Of a DNA stretch of 45,834 bases, positions 34,770 through 45,803 are shown piece by piece. The DNA comes from Streptococcus sp. HMSC072G04 (GTDB taxonomy: Bacteria > Bacillota > Bacilli > Lactobacillales > Streptococcaceae). Below the pieces are notes generated by a model. That model had not been told where the DNA came from and made no database searches. It saw only the letters and a list, made by a program, of their open reading frames with translations. The stretch is from contig NZ_KV812002.1 in NCBI RefSeq assembly GCF_001813295.1, forward strand, positions 118,448-164,281, given 5' to 3'. Made by a program: the position numbers and the translations under genes. Positions within the stretch are counted from its first letter, which is position 1; the number at the start of each line of letters is the position of its first letter.

Positions 34770-36992
34770 ATGGCAGAAAAACAAAAAGCAGTTGTGGAAA
34801 ACGGAGTGCAAAAGATCCGTATTACAGCAGAAAAGGGCTATAGTCCCAAAGAATTTCAACTCCAAAAAGGGGTTCCTGCTGAAATCACCTTCCATCGGGT
34901 CAATCCATCCGGCTGTTACAAGGAGATTTTGTTTGAAGATCAGGGAATTTTAGAACCTTTGGAAGTTGGTGTGGATAAGGTCATTTCTTTTACCCCGACA
35001 GAAACAGGGGACTTTGAGTTCTCTTGTGGAATGAAGATGCAAAAGGGTTCCTACACAGTTGTGGAAAAACGCCGTCGTGTCTTAAGTTTGCTGGATCGCT
35101 TTTGGATTACCAGTATCTTTACCCTTCCCTTATTGATCTTGATGATCGGGATGGTGGCAGGCTTTGTATCCCATCCAGTCAGTCACTGGGGGACCTTTCT
35201 AGCGACAACGCCGATCATGCTAGTGGCAGGTGTGCCCTTTATCAAGAGTGCCTGGGCTTCTTTTAAGAAACACCATGCCAATATGGATACCTTGGTAGCT
35301 CTGGGAACCCTGGTAGCCTATGTCTATAGCGTATTTGCCCTTTTTGCTGGTCAACCAGTATACTTTGAAAGTGCGGGCTTTATCCTCTTCTTTGTTCTTT
35401 TAGGGCAAGTCTTTGAGGAACGGATGCGTAAAAATGCCTCCAAGGCTGTGGAAAAGTTGTTGGATTTGCAGGCAAAAACAGCCCAAGTTCTCCGTGATGG
35501 GGACTATGTCGAAGTGGCGGCTGAAGATATCCACATTGGTGACTTGATTCGGGTCCGTCCTGGGGAAAAGATCGCGGTCGATGGGACTATTGTGGAAGGA
35601 AGCACGACCATTGATGAGTCGATGGTGACAGGTGAAAGCCTGCCTGTGGAAAAATCAGTTGGTGATGCCGTCATTGGTTCCACCATCAACAGCAATGGGA
35701 CCATTCTCTTCAAGGCTGAAAAAGTCGGTAGTGAGACCCTCTTATCTCAAATTGTCGCCTTTGTTAAAATGGCCCAATCCAGTCGTGCTCCAATTCAAGA
35801 TCTGACGGATAAGATTTCAGGTATCTTTGTTCCAGCAGTGACGATTTTGGCCATTGCGACTTTCTGGGTTTGGTCCGTGCTTTTGGGAGCATCGCTTCAA
35901 GAGGCCATGCTCTATGCAGTCTCTGTCCTCATTATTGCCTGTCCTTGTGCCCTTGGTTTGGCGACGCCAACAGCCCTTATGGTCGGAACTGGTCGCAGTG
36001 CTAAGATGGGGGTTTTGATCAAAAACGGAACCGTCCTTCAAGAAGTTCAAAAAATTCAAACTGTTGTGTTTGATAAGACAGGGACCATCACCATTGGCCA
36101 ACCCCTTGTAACCGATGTGGTAGGAGATGAAGCGCGTGTTTTGACACTGGCTGCTAGTCTTGAAACTTTTTCAGAACATCCCCTTGCGCAAGCGGTCTTA
36201 TCACGGGCAGAAGAAAAAGGTTTGGTGCTATCCCCTGTGGAAAACTTCCAAGCGATCGAAGGAAAAGGGGTCCAAGGTCAGATCGATCAGCAGTTGGTGA
36301 CCTTGGGAAATGGCAAACTCCATGATGGAACAGCGATGGATCCTGAGCTCGAAAAACGGATGGTAGACTTGCAAAAGCAGGCCAAGACAGTCATCAGTTT
36401 GGCTGTGGATGGTCAAGTGATTGGCTTGATTGCCATTCAGGATGCACCAAAGGCCAGCTCAAAAGAAGCTATCCGTAAGCTCAAAGAACGGGGCTTAAAG
36501 ACTGTTATGTTAACGGGGGATAACGAACGGGTAGCCCAGGCCATTGCCGATCAAGTAGGAATTGATACCGTCATTGCCGATGTCCTCCCTCAAGAAAAGG
36601 CCAGCGCCATCCAAAAACTGCAAGAAAGCAGTAAGGTAGCCTTTGTGGGAGATGGGATCAATGATGCTCCAGCTCTTTCGATTGCAGATGTTGGAATTGC
36701 CATGGGATCTGGTACGGATATTGCGATCGAGTCTGGTGGCATCGTGCTCACGCAAAATGATTTGCTTGGCGTTGTTCGTGCCTTTGATATGAGTCAAAAG
36801 ACCTTCCGTCGGATCTTGCTCAATCTTTTCTGGGCCTTTATCTACAATGTCATTGGGATTCCAATTGCTGCCGGAGTCTTTGCGGGTCTAGGATTGACCC
36901 TCAATCCAGAACTAGCAGGTCTCGCCATGGCCTTCAGTTCTGTATCTGTTTTGACCAGCTCGCTGCTCCTCAATGTCGCAAAGATTGATTAA
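34770..36992 (+). CDS. copA: Copper-exporting P1B-type ATPase with N-terminal cupredoxin domain
   Basis: Pumps Cu(I) out of the cell. From ATG 34770 (AAAGGAG overlaps the cupA stop) 740 residues. Residues 1-95 form a CupA-like domain (Cys49, Cys86, Met88, Met90) in place of the usual CxxC heavy-metal domain. Then come eight membrane segments, the TGES loop (287-290), the transport motif Cys391-Pro-Cys393, phosphorylated Asp435 in DKTGTI, and [10 protein letters not shown]. Final gene of the operon; structured repeat copy 4 begins 50 nt downstream and a strong terminator lies at 37282. Confidence 0.97.
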   Translation: MAEKQKAVVENGVQKIRITAEKGYSPKEFQLQKGVPAEITFHRVNPSGCYKEILFEDQGILEPLEVGVDKVISFTPTETGDFEFSCGMKMQKGSYTVVEKRRRVLSLLDRFWITSIFTLPLLILMIGMVAGFVSHPVSHWGTFLATTPIMLVAGVPFIKSAWASFKKHHANMDTLVALGTLVAYVYSVFALFAGQPVYFESAGFILFFVLLGQVFEERMRKNASKAVEKLLDLQAKTAQVLRDGDYVEVAAEDIHIGDLIRVRPGEKIAVDGTIVEGSTTIDESMVTGESLPVEKSVGDAVIGSTINSNGTILFKAEKVGSETLLSQIVAFVKMAQSSRAPIQDLTDKISGIFVPAVTILAIATFWVWSVLLGASLQEAMLYAVSVLIIACPCALGLATPTALMVGTGRSAKMGVLIKNGTVLQEVQKIQTVVFDKTGTITIGQPLVTDVVGDEARVLTLAASLETFSEHPLAQAVLSRAEEKGLVLSPVENFQAIEGKGVQGQIDQQLVTLGNGKLHDGTAMDPELEKRMVDLQKQAKTVISLAVDGQVIGLIAIQDAPKASSKEAIRKLKERGLKTVMLTGDNERVAQAIADQVGIDTVIADVLPQEKASAIQKLQESSKVAFVGDGINDAPALSIADVGIAMGSGTDIAIESGGIVLTQNDLLGVVRAFDMSQKTFRRILLNLFWAFIYNVIGIPIAAGVFAGLGLTLNPELAGLAMAFSSVSVLTSSLLLNVAKID

Positions 36993-37042
36993 AGGGAACA
37001 AAAAGTGATACACATATCACGTAGAGTGAAAATAAAATCTTT

Positions 37043-37186
37043 CCTGAGATTTTCCTTAGGTGAGTACGGACGTCAGCGAACTTCTACGAAGTTCCATGAC
37101 TTAGTTTTGAACCTAAAGTTTCAAAACTCCCGAGTGCTAGAAACAACAGTGTTTCTAGCACTTTTCTCACGGCGGAAATTCTCAGG
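37043..37186 (+). repeat. Structured 3' UTR repeat, copy 4
   Basis: Closing pair CCTGAGATTTTCC (37043-37055) / GGAAATTCTCAGG (37174-37186), one mismatch; one A-T pair of the other copies is G-C here. Contains GTGAG/CTCAC, core GACGTCAGCGA, GAACTTC/GAAGTTC, AGTTTTGAA/TTCAAAACT and GTGCTAGAAAC/GTTTCTAGCAC. Sense strand of copA. Confidence 0.9.
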
Positions 37187-37281
37187 ATATATTTAAATAA
37201 TGAAAACAATAGAGAAGTCCTTTTATTTTTACAGAGTTTTCTTATGTTATTTTATATAAAAAATTATTTTTATATGTTCGG

Positions 37282-37310
37282 AGTGCTACAGCATGCTGTA
37301 GCACTTTTTT
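37282..37310 (+). terminator. Terminator downstream of the cop operon
   Basis: A 24-nt perfect palindrome (37282-37305, AGTGCTACAGC and its complement) followed by TTTTTT. The rest of 37187-37617 is AT-rich and must contain the spxB promoter; a possible pair is TTGAGC (about 37425) and TATACA 17 bp later, but it is not convincing. Confidence 0.85.
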
Positions 37311-37617
37311 CTCTTTTCCATACAGCTCTAAGGGAAAAGGACAGGTAAGAAAATATAGTATAAAACCCTATTGTAGGATAGTTTGTGAAAATTTCTCAAA
37401 AAGAGCATCTGTTATGGAATAGGGATTGAGCATCTCTGAGCAGATCCTTATACATGTGAATCTCTTTGTGATAAATTAATACTGTAATCGTTTTGTAAAT
37501 CGTTTTCATGAGAAAAGTCAGAAAAAACTCATTTTCAAGGCGAGATGATCGCAAAGATGAAGTAGAAGCGCTATGCTGCATTTTAAGGGATCAAAATAGA
37601 ATTAAAGGAGAGTTAGA

Positions 37618-39393
37618 ATGACTCAAGGAAAAATTACTGCATCTGCAGCAATGCTTAATGTATTGAAAACATGGGGCGTAGATACGATCTACGGTATCCC
37701 ATCTGGAACACTTAGCTCACTTATGGACGCTTTGGCTGAAGACAAAGATATCCGTTTCTTGCAAGTTCGTCACGAAGAAACTGGTGCTCTTGCAGCGGTA
37801 ATGCAAGCTAAATTTGGTGGCTCTATCGGGGTTGCAGTTGGTTCAGGTGGACCTGGTGCAACTCACTTGATCAACGGTGTTTACGATGCAGCTATGGATA
37901 ACACTCCATTCCTTGCTATCCTTGGATCACGTCCAGTTAACGAATTGAACTTGGATGCCTTCCAAGAATTGAACCAAAACCCAATGTACAACGGTATCGC
38001 TGTTTACAACAAACGTGTAGCTTACGCAGAACAATTACCAAAAGTAATCGACGAAGCTTGCCGTGCTGCCGTTTCTAAAAAAGGTCCAGCCGTTGTTGAA
38101 ATTCCAGTAAACTTTGGTTTCCAAGAAATCGACGAAAACTCTTACTACGGATCAGGTTCTTATGAACGTCACTTTATCGCTCCTGCCTTGAACGAAGTGG
38201 AAATCGATAAAGCTGTTGAAATCTTGAACAATGCTGAACGCCCAGTGATCTACGCTGGTTTCGGTGGAGTTGGTGCGGGTGATGTGATCACTGAATTGTC
38301 TCGTAAAATTAAAGCACCAATCATTACGACTGGTAAAAACTTCGAAGCGTTTGAATGGGACTACGAAGGGTTGACAGGTTCTGCTTACCGTGTTGGTTGG
38401 AAACCAGCCAACGAAGTGGTCTTTGAAGCAGACACAGTTCTTTTCCTTGGTTCAAACTTCCCATTTGCTGAAGTATACGAAGCATTTAAGAACACTGAAA
38501 AATTCATCCAAGTGGATATCGACCCTTACAAACTTGGTAAACGTCATGCCCTAGACGCTTCAATCCTTGGTGATGCAGGTCAAGCAGCCAAAGCAATCCT
38601 TGATAAAGTGAATCCAGTTGAGTCTACTCCATGGTGGCGTGCAAACGTGAAGAACAACCAAAACTGGCGTGATTACATGAACAAACTCGAAGGTAAAACT
38701 GAGGGTGAATTGCAATTGTATCAAGTTTACAATGCAATCAACAAACATGCTGATCAAGACGCTATCTACTCAATCGACGTAGGTGACACTACTCAAACAT
38801 CTACTCGTCACCTTCACATGACACCTAAGAACATGTGGCGTACATCTCCACTCTTTGCGACAATGGGTATTGCCCTTCCTGGTGGTATCGCTGCTAAGAA
38901 AGACAATCCAGATCGCCAAGTATGGAACATCATGGGTGACGGAGCCTTCAACATGTGCTACCCAGACGTTATCACAAACGTTCAATACGACCTTCCAGTT
39001 ATCAACGTTGTCTTCTCAAATGGTAAATATGCCTTCATCAAGGACAAATACGAAGACACAAACAAACACTTGTTTGGTTGTGACTTCCCTAATGCTGACT
39101 ATGCGAAAATCGCTGAAGCTCAAGGAGCTATTGGATTTACAGTTGACCGTATCGAAGATATTGATGCTGTTGTTGCAGAAGCTGTTAAATTGAACAAAGA
39201 AGGTAAGACAGTTGTCATCGATGCTCGCATCACTCCACATCGTCCACTTCCAGTAGAAGTTCTTGAGTTGGATCCAAAACAACACTCAGAAGAAGCGATC
39301 AAAGCCTTCAAGGAAAAATACGAAGCAGAAGAACTCGTACCATTCCGCCTCTTCTTGGAAGAAGAAGGGTTGCAATCACGCGCAATCAAATAA
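37618..39393 (+). CDS. spxB: Pyruvate oxidase
   Basis: Converts pyruvate, phosphate and O2 into acetyl phosphate, CO2 and H2O2; the main source of the peroxide released by many oral streptococci. The 591-residue ThDP/FAD enzyme has [15 protein letters not shown] (ThDP Glu), [20 protein letters not shown], and the ThDP-magnesium motif [16 protein letters not shown]. Strong codon bias indicates high expression. AAAGGAG precedes the ATG by 7 nt. The placement next to copY-cupA-copA is the pneumococcal order. A BOX-like element follows the stop. Confidence 0.97.
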   Translation: MTQGKITASAAMLNVLKTWGVDTIYGIPSGTLSSLMDALAEDKDIRFLQVRHEETGALAAVMQAKFGGSIGVAVGSGGPGATHLINGVYDAAMDNTPFLAILGSRPVNELNLDAFQELNQNPMYNGIAVYNKRVAYAEQLPKVIDEACRAAVSKKGPAVVEIPVNFGFQEIDENSYYGSGSYERHFIAPALNEVEIDKAVEILNNAERPVIYAGFGGVGAGDVITELSRKIKAPIITTGKNFEAFEWDYEGLTGSAYRVGWKPANEVVFEADTVLFLGSNFPFAEVYEAFKNTEKFIQVDIDPYKLGKRHALDASILGDAGQAAKAILDKVNPVESTPWWRANVKNNQNWRDYMNKLEGKTEGELQLYQVYNAINKHADQDAIYSIDVGDTTQTSTRHLHMTPKNMWRTSPLFATMGIALPGGIAAKKDNPDRQVWNIMGDGAFNMCYPDVITNVQYDLPVINVVFSNGKYAFIKDKYEDTNKHLFGCDFPNADYAKIAEAQGAIGFTVDRIEDIDAVVAEAVKLNKEGKTVVIDARITPHRPLPVEVLELDPKQHSEEAIKAFKEKYEAEELVPFRLFLEEEGLQSRAIK

Positions 39394-39404
39394 TTTCTCT
39401 CGTG

Positions 39405-39491
39405 GAAAATCAAATGTAAACTGCGTTATCTTCACCTTGCCGTACTCCAGTACTGTCTGCGGTTCGATGCCTTGTTTATTCTTTGATTTTC
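39405..39491 (+). repeat. BOX-like element downstream of spxB
   Basis: Closing inverted repeat GAAAATCAAA (39405-39414) / TTTGATTTTC (39482-39491), with CACCTTGCCGTACT, AGTACTGTCTGCGG inside. These stretches resemble the boxA and boxC parts of pneumococcal BOX repeats, without boxB. Distinct from the four 140-nt repeats. Confidence 0.7.
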
Positions 39492-39535
39492 TTAGAGCAG
39501 AACTTAAAAAGATCGGAGCAATCCGGTCTTTTTAT
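39489..39535 (+). repeat. Direct repeat with terminator, left of the VOC gene
   Basis: Contains the hairpin AAAAAGATCGGA / TCCGGTCTTTTT. Nearly the same 47 nt recur at 39940-39986, differing at a handful of positions. The pair frames the VOC gene. As a terminator it would end spxB transcripts. Confidence 0.75.
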
Positions 39536-39551
39536 GGAGGATAGATAGTAA

Positions 39552-39899
39552 ATGAATTTAAATCAATTAGATATTATCGTTTCAGATGTTACCCAAGTTT
39601 GTGCTAGCTTGGAGCGTATTTTGGATAAAAAAGCCGATTATGTTGACGACAGTTTTGCTCAGTTCACGATTGGCAGTTACTGTCTCATGTTGTCTCAAAA
39701 TCATTTGGTTCCTTTAGAAAACTTTCAGTCAGGAATCATTCTTCATATCGAGGTTGAGGATGTAGAGCAGAACTACAAACGGTTGAAAGAGCTTGGTATC
39801 CAGGTTTTAAACGGTCCAGTTGTAACCGATTGGGGAACCGAAAGCCTGTTAGTTGAAGGCCCTTCCGGACTAGTGCTTGATTTTTATCGTATGAAGTAG
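39552..39899 (+). CDS. VOC (glyoxalase/dioxygenase-like) family protein
   Basis: A 115-residue single-domain protein with the beta-alpha-beta-beta-beta repeat of the VOC fold: MNLNQLDIIVSDV at the start, ILHIEVEDVEQNYKRLKELG in the middle and LLVEGPSGLVLDFYRM at the end. Metal-ligand positions typical of glyoxalase I are not all visible, so the enzymatic function is open. GGAGG lies 12 nt before the ATG, a rather long spacing. It sits between 47-nt direct repeats that each hold a terminator. Confidence 0.8.
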   Translation: MNLNQLDIIVSDVTQVCASLERILDKKADYVDDSFAQFTIGSYCLMLSQNHLVPLENFQSGIILHIEVEDVEQNYKRLKELGIQVLNGPVVTDWGTESLLVEGPSGLVLDFYRMK

Positions 39900-39939
39900 G
39901 TAATTCTATCATCAAATTTTTCATCAAAAAATTAAAACG

Positions 39940-39986
39940 TTCTTGGAGTGGAACTTAAAAAGATCGGAGTTATCCGGTCTTTTTGT
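39940..39986 (+). repeat. Direct repeat with terminator, right of the VOC gene
   Basis: Second copy of 39489-39535, with the identical stretch GAACTTAAAAAGATCGGAG followed by ATCCGGTCTTTTT. Ends transcription of the VOC gene. Confidence 0.75.
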
Positions 39987-40091
39987 GTTGCGCGTTAACA
40001 AAAACAATCTTAGAATAGTATCAGTTTTTCATAGGATCTTGTAGGATTTTTTGGAAAGAGAAGGGTATAATAGAACTATCAAATCAAGTGA

Positions 40092-41540
<1,449 letters not shown>

Positions 41541-41580
41541 AAGTTTTCGGTACTTGCTGGCCGACTCTCTCCTATAAACG

Positions 41581-41625
41581 AAAAAGCTTAGAATCCCAAC
41601 CACAAGCTGGGGTCCTAAGCTTTTT
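41581..41625. terminator. Bidirectional terminator between the GH1 gene and the frameshifted gene
   Basis: AAAAAGCTTAG (41581-41591) / CTAAGCTTTTT (41615-41625), perfect 11-bp stem with T runs on both strands. Confidence 0.9.
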
Positions 41626-41654
41626 GTATGTAGTTTAGCCAAGTCCTTACGGAT

Positions 41655-42189
41655 TTACTGGTCGTAATCTAAGACATTGTTCTCGATGACAAACTTAGAT
41701 TCAGCGGAAATGTTGGCTGCTCCTAGTTGCAACTGTGAACTTCCGTCTGGCTTCATGATGTGCCACTGACCATCCTTGTGGGCAAAGATAGCCTGAAATG
41801 TGACGTTATTGCTCTTGTCTCGAATGGGTAGAACAAATGCTTGATCTGTATTCTCTAAGAGAATCTCTTCTTTTTTTTTCAAAGTTATAAATATAAAATT
41901 GCCCAGTTCTTTGTCCCAAACCATGAAGTTCATCGACTTTTTGCCAGTTCTCAAATTTTGTCCGAACAAGGGATTCATTATAAATCTTGTTGAAGGTTTC
42001 GTTGCGTTTCTTCGTTTCTTCCTCGTCTAGTGTTTTCTGAAACTCTGCAACCTTTTTAGTCGTTTGAATGGTTTGTTTGTTTTGCTCCCTGATTTGGTGT
42101 CGGTGGATGACTCGCAACATTCTTGCAGCAACGCCCAGGATGACAAGGATGGATACAAGACTGATTTTAGTTTTAGCATTATTTTTCAT
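41655..42189 (-). pseudogene. Membrane-anchored protein gene broken at a run of nine A
   Basis: Two overlapping frames (41806-42189 and 41655-41978) together make one coherent protein. The first frame gives an N-terminal anchor (about 8-25), a charged linker and GQFYIYNFEKK, then turns to RRDSL and stops. The second gives KEEILLENTDQAFVLPIRDKS to the end NNVLDYDQ. They meet at nine T on the plus strand (41871-41879). With eight A the frame is whole: 177 residues, 178 codons. So the gene is frameshifted, phase-variable, or rescued by slippage; a sequencing error is also possible. GGGAGA precedes the ATG. I do not recognise the family. Confidence 0.75.
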
Positions 42190-42220
42190 AGATGAGTCTC
42201 CCTATTGTGTCATTGGTCCT

Positions 42221-42250
42221 ATTATACCCTTTGAAAGAAAGGATCGTCAA
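42221..42250 (-). promoter_or_regulatory. Promoter of the frameshifted gene
   Basis: Minus strand: -35 TTGACG (42245-42250), 18-bp spacer, -10 TATAAT (42221-42226). Confidence 0.65.
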
Positions 42251-42392
42251 GTTCATCTTGTGATGACCTAACATGCAGATCTACCTGGGTACAATAGAAT
42301 TTTATCAGATTTTCATTGACGAAGGTCCCTTTATTTGATAGGCTAGGGGAATAGAACTGATTTCACAAGAAAAGAAAAAAGGAGCGAGGCAA

Positions 42393-43082
42393 GTGGCACG
42401 GATTTTATTAATCGAGGATAATAATGATATCCAAGAAATTTTATACAGTCTATTAAGTGAAGATCATGAGGTCCTTCAAGCTTTTTCAGGTACAGAAGGG
42501 CTGCGGCTCTTCCAGCAAGAAGCTGTTGATTTGGTCCTTCTGGATATCATGCTTCCAGGGAAAAATGGGGACCAGGTCCTTGATGAGATCCGTTTGCAGA
42601 GTCAGACACCGGTTATCATGATGACCGCTCTTGGGGATAAACACCTCATTAGCCAGTACCTCCTTGCAGGTGCCAATGATTATATTGTCAAACCCTTTAA
42701 TCTGGATGAAGTAGCGGCTCGGGTGACGGTGCAGTTGCGAAATCAACCGACGGTAGCACAGGAAGCTCAAGCGTCGCAAAAGCTCTCCTTTAAGAATTTG
42801 GTCCTGAATCCAGAAACCTTTGAACTGGAGTCTGGAGACCAGACGCTTCGCTTGGGCAAAAAAGAATTTCAAATTTTTGAGACCTTGCTGGCGCATCCAA
42901 AGAAGATTTTCACCAAGGAAGAATTGTATGAGGCGGTCTGGGAAGAAGTTTATCTGCCTGGTGACAATACCCTCAATGCCCAACTGAGCAATCTCCGAAA
43001 GAAAATTGCCCAGCTTGATCCAGATGAGGACTATATTGAAACGGTCTGGGGCTTGGGTGTTCGTTTGAAAGGAGACAAGTAA
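42393..43082 (+). CDS. OmpR-family response regulator
   Basis: A 229-residue regulator starting at GTG 42393, after AAGGAGCGAGG. Receiver domain (1-115) has the acidic pair IEDNND, phospho-acceptor Asp in VLLDIMLPGKNG, Thr in MMTAL, and Lys in YIVKPFNLDE. The C-terminal winged helix (about 130-229) includes LRLGKKEFQIFETLL and DNTLNAQLSNLRKKI. The stop overlaps the kinase ATG in TAATG, so translation is coupled. Targets are unknown; the convergent ABC exporter next to it is a natural candidate. Confidence 0.92.
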   Translation: MARILLIEDNNDIQEILYSLLSEDHEVLQAFSGTEGLRLFQQEAVDLVLLDIMLPGKNGDQVLDEIRLQSQTPVIMMTALGDKHLISQYLLAGANDYIVKPFNLDEVAARVTVQLRNQPTVAQEAQASQKLSFKNLVLNPETFELESGDQTLRLGKKEFQIFETLLAHPKKIFTKEELYEAVWEEVYLPGDNTLNAQLSNLRKKIAQLDPDEDYIETVWGLGVRLKGDK

Positions 43083-43969
43083 TGTGGGTTTTAGTTCTAA
43101 TTCTTGTCGTCCTTGTCCTTTTCTTGGGTTTGGGCTATGCTCGCTTGCTTTCTGCCTTAAAGGATTTGCAGGAGCAGATTCAACAGAAGCTCCAAAGCGG
43201 AAGTGGGGTACGGCTGACCTCTCAGGTCTCAAAAAAAGAATTGGTCGCCTTGACCAAGCAGGTCAGTGATCTCTTTGATCAGATCGAGCGGACCAATCGG
43301 ATTGCCTTTCAAGAAAAGAAGACCTTGGATATGGCCATCAGTAATATTGCTCACGATATCCGGACGCCTTTGACCATTGCGTCGGGCTATACCCAACAAA
43401 TCATCAAAGGTGGGACGCAGGAAGAGGAAAAGCTGAAGAAAATTGCTTCCAATCTTCAAGTCGTCTCAAAACGTTTGGAATCTCTCTTGGAATACAGACG
43501 CTTGATGGAGGGAGCCATTCAGCCTCGGCTTTCAGATGTTAATCTCAGCCAAGTCCTGACCCAGCAGTTGTTCCAGTATTATGATAGCTTGTCTGAGGCG
43601 GGGATTGCCTTAGAGGTAGAGATAGAAGAGCATCTTCATTATGCTACTGATCCTGAGCTTTGGGAGCGCCTCTTGCAAAATATGCTCAGCAATGTCCTCA
43701 AGCATGGGAAGGATCAGGCGCGTTTGACCTTGACCTCGGACGCGGACACGATTCGGGTAGAGCTGCGCAATATTGTGCAACAACCGATCCAACATTTAGA
43801 CCAACTGGCTAGTCGATTCTACTCTGAAAATCTGTCGGATACAGAAGAGTCTTCTGGCTTGGGTCTCTACATTATTCAAAATTTTGTAGAGATCTTAGGC
43901 GGCGACTTGCAACTGGCAACGGAGGCAGATTGGTTTATCTTGACCATTACACTAAGAAAAAAGGCTTGA
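43082..43969 (+). CDS. Sensor histidine kinase with minimal sensor region
   Basis: A 295-residue kinase with one N-terminal membrane segment (about 1-20) and no extracellular sensing domain. HisKA motif SNIAHDIRTPLTIASGY (phospho-His), N box NMLSNVLKHGKDQ, and G2 box SSGLGLYIIQNFVEILGG are present. Kinases without a sensor part usually detect signals through a membrane partner, often an ABC transporter. Its stop is inside the terminator hairpin at 43961. No transporter gene is on the same strand, but an ABC pair converges from the right. Confidence 0.92.
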   Translation: MWVLVLILVVLVLFLGLGYARLLSALKDLQEQIQQKLQSGSGVRLTSQVSKKELVALTKQVSDLFDQIERTNRIAFQEKKTLDMAISNIAHDIRTPLTIASGYTQQIIKGGTQEEEKLKKIASNLQVVSKRLESLLEYRRLMEGAIQPRLSDVNLSQVLTQQLFQYYDSLSEAGIALEVEIEEHLHYATDPELWERLLQNMLSNVLKHGKDQARLTLTSDADTIRVELRNIVQQPIQHLDQLASRFYSENLSDTEESSGLGLYIIQNFVEILGGDLQLATEADWFILTITLRKKA

Positions 43970-43988
43970 GCACCGCTCAAGCCTTTTT
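43961..43988. terminator. Bidirectional terminator between the kinase and the ABC permease genes
   Basis: AAGGCTTGAGC (43961-43971) / GCTCAAGCCTT (43975-43985), perfect 11-bp stem with loop ACC and T runs on both strands. The kinase stop TGA lies within the left arm. Confidence 0.92.
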
Positions 43989-43989
43989 G

Positions 43990-44742
43990 TTATAAATCTT
44001 TGTGTTTGAAAGTAGCGAGTCCTAGGAAGCCGAAAACAAGGATGAATCCAAGAGCAATCGAGAGGGTGTTGTTCGTTGCTGTGGTGCTTTGGACCATGGA
44101 ATATTGGAATTCCAAGTTTAGATAGTGGAGAATATCAATATCTTTAAAGAAAAGCGCAGGAAGATTTAAGAGGATATTTCCAACGAAGTAGCCAACGAAG
44201 GCCAAGGTGATGGATTGGCTAGCGTAAAGAAGGAAGGAAATGATGCTGACCCAAGCCAGGGTGGAAAGGAACTGAATCAGCACGGTCAGACCAAAATGAG
44301 CAAGGAAGTGCTCTGGCATGGTGCCAAGTCCATTGTAGAGGGTCGCGATCAAGAAGACGAGACCATAAGAAACGAGAAATTGGAAGAGGGCAATGGTCAG
44401 GACAACGGCGCTTTTGGCAAAGTAGTAGCTGGTGCGCGAAACCCCATAGGCCAGATTATTCTTGTATAAGTTTTGCGTTAAGTCTGTTCCTAGAACCAAG
44501 GTGATGACAATAATGGTAAAGAGGATAGTCACACTGATGCTGGAAGAGTAGTTGGTCAAGGCTTTAAAGCCCGTCCAAACTTCGGTTGCTTGGGGTAATT
44601 TGGATTCCGTATTGACGCCGACGTGGCCGGTAGCTCCAAAGATGACTCCAGACAGGATGTTGAGAACGAGAATGGCTTCTGTAATCCAAAAACCTTTAGA
44701 GCGAAAAAGTCTGTAAAAATCTGCTTGAATGGTATGCAACAT
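43990..44742 (-). CDS. ABC-2 type transporter permease
   Basis: A 250-residue membrane protein with six predicted segments, starting with the motif-like IQADFYRLFRSKGFW, typical of ABC-2 permeases of the bacitracin or lantibiotic self-protection type. AGGAG precedes the ATG at 44742. It follows the ATPase gene on the same strand after 54 nt. Substrate unknown: the family exports peptides or lipids, or modifies the envelope. Confidence 0.88.
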   Translation of the reverse strand: MLHTIQADFYRLFRSKGFWITEAILVLNILSGVIFGATGHVGVNTESKLPQATEVWTGFKALTNYSSSISVTILFTIIVITLVLGTDLTQNLYKNNLAYGVSRTSYYFAKSAVVLTIALFQFLVSYGLVFLIATLYNGLGTMPEHFLAHFGLTVLIQFLSTLAWVSIISFLLYASQSITLAFVGYFVGNILLNLPALFFKDIDILHYLNLEFQYSMVQSTTATNNTLSIALGFILVFGFLGLATFKHKDL

Positions 44743-44796
44743 GATAAATCTCCTAAATGAAATATGTGGGATAAGTAATGCAAGACGGTGGGTTGA

Positions 44797-45705
44797 CTAG
44801 TCTACCAAGTCCGTAAAGAATTTTTCCAGATCTTGGCGGGCATAGTAGATTTCATCCACGTCAATATCTGCTTGAACGAGGGCTTTGACAATGACTTTAA
44901 TATCGTGAGTCTGGCCGAATATATGGATTTCTCCATCCTTATCGATGACTTTGATACGGTGATGGAGTTGATCCTGGATCAGTTGACTGGCAAGGGCTAG
45001 CTGGCTAGTCTTGAGGATGATGTAATCTTCTCCTTGTTCTTCGAATTCAGCCTTGCTAATTTCTTTAATCAGGCGTCCTTGGTCGACAATACCAAAACGA
45101 TTGGCAACCAGATAAAGTTCGGACAGGATGTGACTGGAAATGAGGATGGTCATGCCGAGTTCATCGTTGAGGCGCTTGATCATCTGACGGAATTCCTTGA
45201 TTCCGACAGGATCGAGACCATTGATGGGTTCGTCCAAAATGAGGAAGTCGGGCTTGGCAATGAGCGCAATCGCAATTCCCAACCGTTGTTTCATCCCGAG
45301 TGAAAAATCGCGGAATTTCTTCTTACCCGTATTATTCAGGCCGACATAGTTCAAGGTTTCTTTGATGACCTGATCAGGGTTGGGGATATGGCGAGCCTTG
45401 CAATAGTAGACCAGGTTTTGATAAGCAGTCATATGCTTGTGGGCCACGGGACTCTCAATGACGGATCCGACCCGTTTCAGGGCTTGCGTCCACTGGGAGC
45501 GACTTGTAGAAGCAAAGAGAGAGACGCTTCCGTCAGTTTCCTGAATTAGTTGGGTGATGACCTTGATGAGGGTGGTTTTCCCAGCCCCGTTCTTACCGAT
45601 CAGGCCATAAACGTCGCCTTTGCGAATGGTGAGATTCACATCATTTAAGGCGTATTGATGACCAAATTTTTTACTCAAATGGGAAATTTCTAATACTTTT
45701 TCCAT
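44797..45705 (-). CDS. ABC transporter ATP-binding protein
   Basis: A 302-residue ATPase of the CcmA/BcrA type: Walker A GLIGKNGAGKTTLIK, Q-loop region, signature FSLGMKQRLGIAIALI, Walker B FLILDEPINGLDP, H-loop ISSHILSEL, then a C-terminal extension of about 80 residues usual for this branch. AAGGAGAAAACC precedes the ATG. First gene of the exporter pair. TATACT at 45752-45757 (minus strand) may be its -10 box. Confidence 0.93.
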   Translation of the reverse strand: MEKVLEISHLSKKFGHQYALNDVNLTIRKGDVYGLIGKNGAGKTTLIKVITQLIQETDGSVSLFASTSRSQWTQALKRVGSVIESPVAHKHMTAYQNLVYYCKARHIPNPDQVIKETLNYVGLNNTGKKKFRDFSLGMKQRLGIAIALIAKPDFLILDEPINGLDPVGIKEFRQMIKRLNDELGMTILISSHILSELYLVANRFGIVDQGRLIKEISKAEFEEQGEDYIILKTSQLALASQLIQDQLHHRIKVIDKDGEIHIFGQTHDIKVIVKALVQADIDVDEIYYARQDLEKFFTDLVD

Positions 45706-45803
45706 GGTTTTCTCCTTCGTCCAAATGACTAGTTGTTTTCTTTACACTCTTAGTATACAGCTTGCTTTTCAAATAACTATCAAGCAATTCTCAAATATTT
45801 CTA

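Noticed and set aside
37494..37511. cre site upstream of spxB (TTGTAAATCGTTTTCATG)
   Set aside because: It has one extra base against the consensus between the first half and CG; not strong enough to annotate.
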